In this document: positions 18,085-22,957 of the stretch, one piece after another
Layout of the letters: the number at the start of each line of letters is the position of its first letter
How positions within the stretch are numbered: the first letter of the stretch is position 1
From: Bacteroidales bacterium
Lineage (GTDB): Bacteria; Bacteroidota; Bacteroidia; Bacteroidales; SMBSF39
Direction: 5' to 3'
Assembly (NCBI GenBank): GCA_021107685.1
Contig: JAIOSH010000483.1
Span: forward strand, 1-22,957
DNA: 22,957 nt
Program-made: the position numbers and the translations under genes
Notes under the pieces: generated by a model
Seen by the model: the letters and a program-made list of their open reading frames with translations, nothing else
What the model was told of the DNA's origin: nothing
Databases searched by the model: none

Positions 18085-18197
18085 GTTTATAATTTCCAAT
18101 AATAAGCGCTTGTAATCCTGCCGGAAAAATGAATATTACAGGGAACAGAGGGGATCAATAGTTTAGTCGAATAATGCATAGCAGGAAATATATTTAG

Positions 18198-18517
18198 GGG
18201 AATACCCTATTTTTAGGAAACAGTGGTGATCAAAGTCTTAAGTCAGTTAATTTGTTGGATAAATCAATCAAGACCATCGCTAAATTTGAAACGGGATTTA
18301 TTGACGGATTCAGAATTGATAACAATGTAAATTTTTAGTATCACTTTGGAGAGGGAAGTTGTATCGTGTAACGCCACAAGGAGAAGTAACAAAAATTCTT
18401 GATACTACAACGCCGGGATTTTATTGTGCGGATTTTGAATATATCAAAGTAAAAAATCTTTTAATAATTCCTATGTTTTTTGGAAATACTGTTGTTGGTT
18501 ATAGTTGTGAGGAATAA
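18198..18517 (+). pseudogene. Truncated, frameshifted copy of the 3' end of the 14049 propeller gene
   Basis: This stretch aligns with 15627-15944, the last about 105 codons of the 14049 gene, at roughly 80-85% nucleotide identity by hand alignment. GNSGDQSLKSVNLLDKSIKT and the following KFETGFIDGFRIDNN are identical in translation. At about 18327-18331 one base is missing relative to the intact gene, which puts TAG in frame. The other frame then continues (LVSLWRGKLYRVTPQGEVTK, ending FGNTVVGYSCEE and TAA). The 5' three quarters of the gene are gone, and no start or leader remains. Many differences are at third codon positions, so the copy probably diverged as a working paralogue before it broke. 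Upstream (18085-18197) identity falls off; a faint match to codons before 527 of the intact gene is possible but not convincing. Confidence 0.9.
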
Positions 18518-18791
18518 AAAAGTGAATCACATTGTGTTTATACTGCCAAATCGGCTGGATATATACAATTGTTTATACACAAACATTATAGCTCATAGAT
18601 AAACAGAAAATGAAAGAAAACATTAAACATATTCAAATTTAATTTATGAATAAAGCTTTATTTTATTTATTGTAATTTATTATAAGACCCGGAAAAAAGG
18701 GTTTATTATAAAACCTTCATGGGAAAAAAGATCTGAAATAAATAAATTACTGTCACCTAAATAATTTCAATAGTTTAATAACAACATTATT
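18518..18791. other. Non-coding AT-rich gap upstream of the third permease
   Basis: No open frame or recognisable RNA is seen in these 274 nt. There is a short direct repeat of ttattataa on either side of a weak ACCC/GGGT hairpin around 18688-18702, with no T-run behind it. The stretch presumably holds the promoter for the permease gene at 18792, but I cannot pick out a clear Bacteroidota -33/-7 pair. Confidence 0.5.
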
Positions 18792-21155
18792 ATGATACTA
18801 AACCAGATTAAATTCGCAATCCGGAATATTACCAAAGATTTTGGATACAGCCTGATCAACATTCTTGGACTAACCATTGGTATTAGCAGTACACTATTTC
18901 TGCTAGTTTATGTTTTCGATGAACTGAGCTATGATAAGTACCACGAACATCAGGAGCAGATTTACCGGGTGGTTTCTCATATTTCAGAAACCGATGATAG
19001 TTTTACATGGGTAGTGGCACAAATCCCGTTTGCTCCACAGGTAAAGCAGGATTACCCCGAAGTTGAAGATGCCATTCGTTTCCAGGGCATTGGCAAGAGC
19101 CTGTTTGAATATGGTGAAAGACAGTTTTATGATACGGATGTCAATTTTGTTGACTCTACCGTTTTTGATGTTTTTACTTATTCAATGATAGAGGGCAATC
19201 CAAAAACTTCCTTAAATGAACCGAATTCCATTGTACTCACCGAAACCTTTGCCAAAAAGCTTTTTGGTGATGAAGATCCGATGGGAAAAATGATTACTAA
19301 TGAAAACCGCACATTGAAAGTTACCGGAATTATTGAGGATGTTCCTCAAAATTCCCATTTCCGATTTTCAGCACTGATGTCATGGACCACCCTTGAATCG
19401 CGCAGGCAAAGCTGGGGAAATTTTGGCCTATTTACTTATGTAAAACTAAAGGAGGGAACAGATTTAGCGGCATTTGATAAAAAACTGGAAGAAATGTATG
19501 ATAAGTTTATGGCCGAAATTTTTAAGCAGTATGGTGTTTTTATTGATTATGAACTACAGCCTATCAGCAAAATTCATCTTTACCCGATTGGTGAGGGAGA
19601 ATCGGAAGCCAGTGGCGATATACGATTCGTTAAGATATTTTTTCTTATTGCCGTTTTTATGTTGGTCATCGCCGGTATCAACTATATGAACTTAACCACT
19701 GCACGATCCACCAAGCGTTCGCGAGAAGTGGGCATTCGAAAGGTGGCGGGTGCACACCGGAGTATGCTGATCAGACAATTCCTGACGGAATCGGTTGTAC
19801 TGACCGTTATTTCCCTCATTATCAGTGTGGGATTGTGTTATATTTTGCTACCTAACTTTAATAATATTTCCGGAAAATCACTCGACTTTTCATTCTTTAG
19901 TAATTCGTCTTTCTTGCTGTCTTTAATCAGCATCATCATTATACTGGGATTGCTGAGCGGAACGTATCCTGCTTTTTTTCTATCCAGGTTCAAACCTATC
20001 AATGCTTTAAAAGGTAAACCAACCAAAGGAAGCGGTCACGGATTACTCAGGAAGTCTTTGGTTATCATTCAATTTGTCATTTCACTGAGCATGATCATCA
20101 GCACAATGGTGGTTTACGAACAACTAAATTATCTAAAGAAAAAGGACATGGGTTTTGATAAAGAAAAGATTGTAACCGTCATTCTTAATACTCGGGCAAT
20201 GATTGAAAAACTTCCGGTTTTAAGGAATGAATTTCTTGCAGTGTCGGGTGTAGAAAGTATTGGAACCACCACAACACCTATGGGAGAAGGTTCAGGTAAA
20301 CTTTTATTATCGGTTGAGACCTCCGAAGGTATGCAGGAAAAGGGTGTAAATCTTGCAGGCTGTGATTATGATTTTATCCAAACCCTCGGTATAGAGATGA
20401 TTGAGGGGCGCAACTTCTCAAAGGAATTTAAAACCGATACCCTATCGGTGCTGGTAAATCAAACCCTGGCAGATCGTTTTGGTTGGGAGGAACCACTGGG
20501 TAAAAAAGTACAGTTTGGAGATGACCAGGTATCAAGGGTTATTGGCCTCATGAAAGATTATCATCAAACAGGACTTTATAATCCGGTTGAGTCATTCATG
20601 CTTTACTTACGTGATAATTGTCCTGTGGTGTATGTTAAACTGGAAAGTGGTAGTAGTCAAGAGACAATTCAAAACCTTGAAGCCGCATGGATCAAAACCT
20701 TTCCGTTAATGCCCTTCGAATATACTTATCTGGAAGACAATTTATTTGAGCAGATTGCTCCTGATGAGAAACGCGGGATATTATTTACATTGTTTTCAAT
20801 TATCGTGATCATAATTGCCTCACTTGGCGTTTTTGGACTGGCTTCATATACTGTCGAGCAAAGAACCAAAGAAATTTCAATAAGAAAAGTATTGGGTGCA
20901 AATGCTCAAACCGTGATCCGGCTAATCTTTAAAGAATATTTGATTCTGATTGGAATATCCATTTTGATCGCCTTTCCGGTGGCTTATTATTACATGCAGA
21001 ACTTCCTCGACAATTATGAATATAGGACAGACCTGAGTGTAATCACTTTTGTGATCGCTGCTATATTATTATTACTGATCACGCTGTTGACAGTCGTTTA
21101 TCATACGGTAAAAATTGCACGGTCGAATCCGGTGGATTCATTAAGGAAGGAATAA
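18792..21155 (+). CDS. FtsX/MacB-type ABC transporter permease, duplicated (two-repeat) form
   Basis: This 787-residue inner-membrane protein has the same two-module plan as the 11680 gene: N-terminal helix (about 19-42, NILGLTIGISSTLFLLVYVF), periplasmic MacB-like domain, then three helices starting near FFLIAVFMLVIAGINYMNL. The first coupling motif GIRKVAGAH is at about 314. The second module has VIIQFVISLSMIISTMVVY, a second periplasmic domain and three C-terminal helices, with SIRKVLGAN at about 696. It ends in RSNPVDSLRKE. It is more divergent from the other two permeases than they are from each other. Its local GC content looks somewhat higher than that of the flanking non-coding DNA. 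No ATPase lies beside it; the nearest is at 10916, so it either borrows that subunit or one encoded elsewhere. The GyrI-like gene follows after 110 nt. Confidence 0.95.
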   Translation: MILNQIKFAIRNITKDFGYSLINILGLTIGISSTLFLLVYVFDELSYDKYHEHQEQIYRVVSHISETDDSFTWVVAQIPFAPQVKQDYPEVEDAIRFQGIGKSLFEYGERQFYDTDVNFVDSTVFDVFTYSMIEGNPKTSLNEPNSIVLTETFAKKLFGDEDPMGKMITNENRTLKVTGIIEDVPQNSHFRFSALMSWTTLESRRQSWGNFGLFTYVKLKEGTDLAAFDKKLEEMYDKFMAEIFKQYGVFIDYELQPISKIHLYPIGEGESEASGDIRFVKIFFLIAVFMLVIAGINYMNLTTARSTKRSREVGIRKVAGAHRSMLIRQFLTESVVLTVISLIISVGLCYILLPNFNNISGKSLDFSFFSNSSFLLSLISIIIILGLLSGTYPAFFLSRFKPINALKGKPTKGSGHGLLRKSLVIIQFVISLSMIISTMVVYEQLNYLKKKDMGFDKEKIVTVILNTRAMIEKLPVLRNEFLAVSGVESIGTTTTPMGEGSGKLLLSVETSEGMQEKGVNLAGCDYDFIQTLGIEMIEGRNFSKEFKTDTLSVLVNQTLADRFGWEEPLGKKVQFGDDQVSRVIGLMKDYHQTGLYNPVESFMLYLRDNCPVVYVKLESGSSQETIQNLEAAWIKTFPLMPFEYTYLEDNLFEQIAPDEKRGILFTLFSIIVIIIASLGVFGLASYTVEQRTKEISIRKVLGANAQTVIRLIFKEYLILIGISILIAFPVAYYYMQNFLDNYEYRTDLSVITFVIAAILLLLITLLTVVYHTVKIARSNPVDSLRKE

Positions 21156-21265
21156 TTTTTTGATAAAAAAGCTCATAATATATTTTTATTAAAACTCTCC
21201 TATAGGCTTGGAAGATAGAACCAAAAATTATAAACCTTTAAATCAATTAGTAATATAAAAAAATT

Positions 21266-21820
21266 ATGAAAATCATTTTAATTGTATTAGCAATTTTAAT
21301 AATTGCACTTACCGTGTTTTACGCTTATTATGGCGGATTTAAGAAGATTCAAATTTCAATTTCTAAATCTGGCGGAGAAGTCTTAATTTATGAAAAAATT
21401 CAGGGAGACTATAAGCAAAGTGGTGTAATCATGGATAAGATTTATAATTCTTTGCTGAAGGAAGATAAAATTGAAACATATAAAGGTTTTGGTGTTTATT
21501 ATGATAATCCCCGGAAAGTTGAAAAGAGCAAACTACGCTCAGAAGCGGGTTGTATTCTTGAAAAAACAGATATTGATAAACTTCCAATTCTTGAAAAAAA
21601 ATATACTATCCGAACATTTCCGAGAAAGGAATACATAATAACAGAATTTCCATTCAAGGGAAAAATATCAGTATTTTTCAGCATTATGAAAGTTTATCCT
21701 GCATTGAATAAATTTGCAAACAAGAATGGATACAATGAAGAAAGTCTAGTAATGGAAATATATGATGTTCCTAACAAAAAGATTCTTTATAGGAAAGAGA
21801 TAATTAGTGTCCATCCATAA
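21266..21820 (+). CDS. Membrane-anchored GyrI-like (AraC effector-binding-like) domain protein
   Basis: The 184-residue protein starts with a single membrane helix (MKIILIVLAILIIALTVFYA) followed by YYGGF, then a soluble domain of about 155 residues. Key segments are LIYEKIQGDYKQSGVIMDKI, GFGVYYDNPRKVEKSKLRSE, and EYIITEFPFKGKISVF before YPALNKFANKNGY. These match the GyrI-like/AraC effector-binding-like small-molecule-binding fold known in short anchored Bacteroidota proteins, from memory. The domain should face the periplasm if the helix is an uncleaved anchor. The last five codons (ISVHP) and the stop coincide exactly with the left arm of the palindromic element at 21803-21927, so the natural C-terminus probably ended differently. 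It lies 110 nt after the permease. Ligand unknown. Confidence 0.8.
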   Translation: MKIILIVLAILIIALTVFYAYYGGFKKIQISISKSGGEVLIYEKIQGDYKQSGVIMDKIYNSLLKEDKIETYKGFGVYYDNPRKVEKSKLRSEAGCILEKTDIDKLPILEKKYTIRTFPRKEYIITEFPFKGKISVFFSIMKVYPALNKFANKNGYNEESLVMEIYDVPNKKILYRKEIISVHP

Positions 21821-21927
21821 AGTTTAGAAAAAATATTTGGACACTAATTACACTGATTTACACTAATTTGATTCGTGTTAATTTGTGTAATTAGTGTCTT
21901 TTTATTAGTTTACGGATGGACACTAAT
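21803..21927. repeat. Nested palindromic (REP/MITE-like) element
   Basis: The outer arms, 21803-21823 and 21907-21927, are inverted repeats matching at 19 of 21 positions. Inside, a perfect 14-nt inverted repeat (21840-21853 with 21885-21898) encloses a further imperfect hairpin (21860-21867 with 21871-21878, loop of 3, one mismatch). The 10-mer ggacactaat or its complement occurs four times in alternating orientation (21803, 21839, 21890 with one mismatch, 21918). I found no clear target-site duplication and no coding capacity. It resembles small non-autonomous mobile or REP elements. As RNA, the inner part would fold into a long hairpin and could stop transcription or protect the 3' end of the GyrI-like message. 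Confidence 0.8.
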
Positions 21928-21972
21928 AAAGAATGAGAAAGCACGAACACACAACATTTATAGCAGCATCAC

Positions 21973-22080
21973 ATGAAAGAACTACTTGATTTAGTAAAGG
22001 ATAAAATGAGCAAACTATTTATCGTTTTTATTTTATTTCCATTGAGTTTACTCTCAATTGTAACATTTTCTTATTTTTGA
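21973..22080 (+). CDS. Possible small membrane protein of 35 residues (unrecognised)
   Basis: An ATG-to-TGA frame encodes a short charged N-terminus (MKELLDLVKDKMSK) followed by one hydrophobic helix (LFIVFILFPLSLLSIVTFSY). The layout fits a single-span small membrane protein, but in AT-rich DNA such frames arise easily. I see no ribosome-binding site and no family match. It could also be the 5' stub of a larger decayed gene, though nothing in frame after the stop looks coding. Confidence 0.2.
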   Translation: MKELLDLVKDKMSKLFIVFILFPLSLLSIVTFSYF

Positions 22081-22369
22081 AGTCCTTATTGATTATAGTA
22101 TGGGTTTTTACATATAGGGTTTTGTTGTAATTCACTTATAAACTTAAATAAAAAAAATGACATTATTCAAAAATATCTAAAAGTATTTATCACTTTTAAA
22201 TTGAAAATTGCAATTCGAAATTGGGAAAAAGTCAGGTTATTAGTAATCCCGAAGTGTCGGGACTAATTTCTTCCCGAAGTTTCGGGATCAGATGATTAAC
22301 ATACTATACTATAAACGGTATATAATTTAACATCTTGTCATACATGTAATCTAAATTGTAAACAGGAAT
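22081..22369. other. Gene-free stretch before the DUF5916-like gene
   Basis: No coding potential is seen apart from the twin hairpin repeats at 22247-22287, listed separately. The final 80 nt are AT-rich and should contain the promoter and leader of the gene at 22370. I cannot assign a -33/-7 pair with confidence. Confidence 0.5.
22247..22287. repeat. Two tandem short hairpins with a TCCCGA stem
   Basis: Two near-identical 16-nt palindromes, tcccgaagtgtcggga (22247-22262) and tcccgaagtttcggga (22272-22287), differ at one loop base and lie 9 nt apart. Each folds to a 6-bp stem TCCCGA/TCGGGA with a 4-nt loop. There is no T-run, so they are poor intrinsic terminators. Two copies are too few and too short for a CRISPR array. 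Similar short palindromes are, from memory, scattered in Bacteroidota intergenic DNA. Confidence 0.75.
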
Positions 22370-22957
22370 ATGAAAAATGCCAAAAATCTCTGTATTTTAT
22401 TATTTGTAATAATCTCAATATTAGGATATTCACAAGATACAATTCAGAAGAAATCTTATCAAACTCAAAAAATCGTCAATAGTCCGATAGTTATTGACGG
22501 AGTAATGGATGATGAATCCTGGAATTTAGTTGAATGGGGAGGTGATTTTATTCAACAAAGACCTTATGAAGGCAAACTGCCATCGCAACCAACATATTTT
22601 AAAATACTTTACGATGATAATAATTTATATGTTGGTGTGCTTAACTATGATAGTGTCCCCGGTGAAATTGACAGGCGGATGTGCCGTCGCGATGATTTCG
22701 AAGGAGACTTCATTGAGATAAATATTGATAGTTATAATGACCAAATGACAGCTTTTTCGTTTACATTAAATGCAGCGGGTGTACGTGGTGATGAAGCAAT
22801 TACCGAAGATGGTAACAATTGGGATGAAACATGGGACCCGATTTGGTATGGAAAAACATCAATGATTGATTCGGGTTGGGTAGCCGAAATAAAAATACCT
22901 TTTACGCAATTGCGTTTTGGGAAAAAAGCAAATCATAGTTGGGGCATGCAGTTTACA
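22370..22957 (+). CDS. Secreted DUF5916-type protein with CBM9-like N-terminal domain (3' end outside the window)
   Basis: An open frame of 196 codons runs from the ATG at 22370 to the last base with no stop. The signal peptide is MKNAKNLCILLFVIISILGY, cleaved after SQ. Then come IVNSPIVIDGVMDDESWN, YFKILYDDNNLYVGVLNYDS and RRDDFEGDFIEINIDSYND, followed by DETWDPIWYGK and GWVAEIKIPFTQLRF. These are the signature segments of the CBM9-like domain that begins DUF5916 proteins, which usually continue for several hundred residues into an outer-membrane-type beta-rich part. In the family this domain is carbohydrate-binding-like, but the function of DUF5916 proteins is not established. The gene follows a long gene-poor gap and probably has its own promoter. 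Confidence 0.88.
   Translation, partial: MKNAKNLCILLFVIISILGYSQDTIQKKSYQTQKIVNSPIVIDGVMDDESWNLVEWGGDFIQQRPYEGKLPSQPTYFKILYDDNNLYVGVLNYDSVPGEIDRRMCRRDDFEGDFIEINIDSYNDQMTAFSFTLNAAGVRGDEAITEDGNNWDETWDPIWYGKTSMIDSGWVAEIKIPFTQLRFGKKANHSWGMQFT

Noticed and set aside
21156..21170. T-run/A-run inverted repeat after the third permease
   Set aside because: A purely A/T stem of 6 bp is too weak for an intrinsic terminator and expected by chance in this DNA.
21203..21210. TAGGCTTG, close to a Bacteroidota -7 box, upstream of the GyrI-like gene
   Set aside because: No matching TTTG at the expected distance (nearest is about 40 nt upstream).
22247..22287. CRISPR-like repeat pair
   Set aside because: Only two 16-nt copies 9 nt apart; no spacers of proper length and no cas genes.
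22530..22721. 63-codon + strand frame inside the DUF5916-like gene
   Set aside because: It is out of frame with the 196-codon frame starting at 22370, which has the signal peptide and conserved motifs.

Overview
The window is AT-rich DNA from a member of the Bacteroidota. Every credible gene lies on the + strand. The phylum call rests on six secreted proteins ending in a type IX secretion (T9SS) type A sorting domain (a YPNP or SPNP motif, then a short beta-rich tail ending in basic or hydrophobic residues). It is supported by Bacteroidota-typical families (duplicated FtsX-type permeases, a DUF4932-like protein, a DUF5916-like protein, a C10 peptidase with a Spi-type propeptide) and by A-rich leaders in place of clear Shine-Dalgarno sites. 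I see no tRNA, rRNA, CRISPR array, transposase or phage gene.

Layout. Positions 1-3911 are a tight unit: the 3' half of an FtsX-type ABC permease, a TolB-like six-bladed propeller with a T9SS tail, and a secreted HExxH protein, separated by 1 and 2 nt. Positions 4004-8659 hold three secreted T9SS cargo genes: a seven-repeat propeller, a class C beta-lactamase-fold serine hydrolase and a sialidase-like Asp-box protein, the last two overlapping by 4 nt. Positions 8795-15944 hold a C10 cysteine peptidase with two CUB domains, then a LolD/MacB-type ATPase 21 nt downstream, a full-length permease, and a three-domain secreted propeller protein 17 nt after it. Positions 16183-18084 encode an S41 peptidase with a T9SS tail. 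After it lies a frameshifted, 5'-truncated second copy of the 14049 propeller gene (18198-18517). Positions 18792-21820 hold a third permease and a membrane-anchored GyrI-like protein. The rest is a gene-poor stretch with a nested palindromic element (21803-21927), two short hairpin repeats and the start of a DUF5916-type gene cut by the window end.

How the genes may work together (inference). The region looks like an envelope and secretion island. T9SS cargo proteins (three peptidases or hydrolases and several propellers) would be released or surface-anchored to act on proteins and glycans. The ATPase with the MacB-like permeases would form mechanotransmission-type ABC machines at the inner membrane. 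Two of the three permeases are followed at once by a secreted beta-propeller gene, and the third lies downstream of a decayed propeller copy, so permease and propeller genes seem to travel together. No single gene is outside known families. The most notable points are the permease/propeller association, the decayed propeller paralogue, and the palindromic element that supplies the last codons and stop of the GyrI-like gene.
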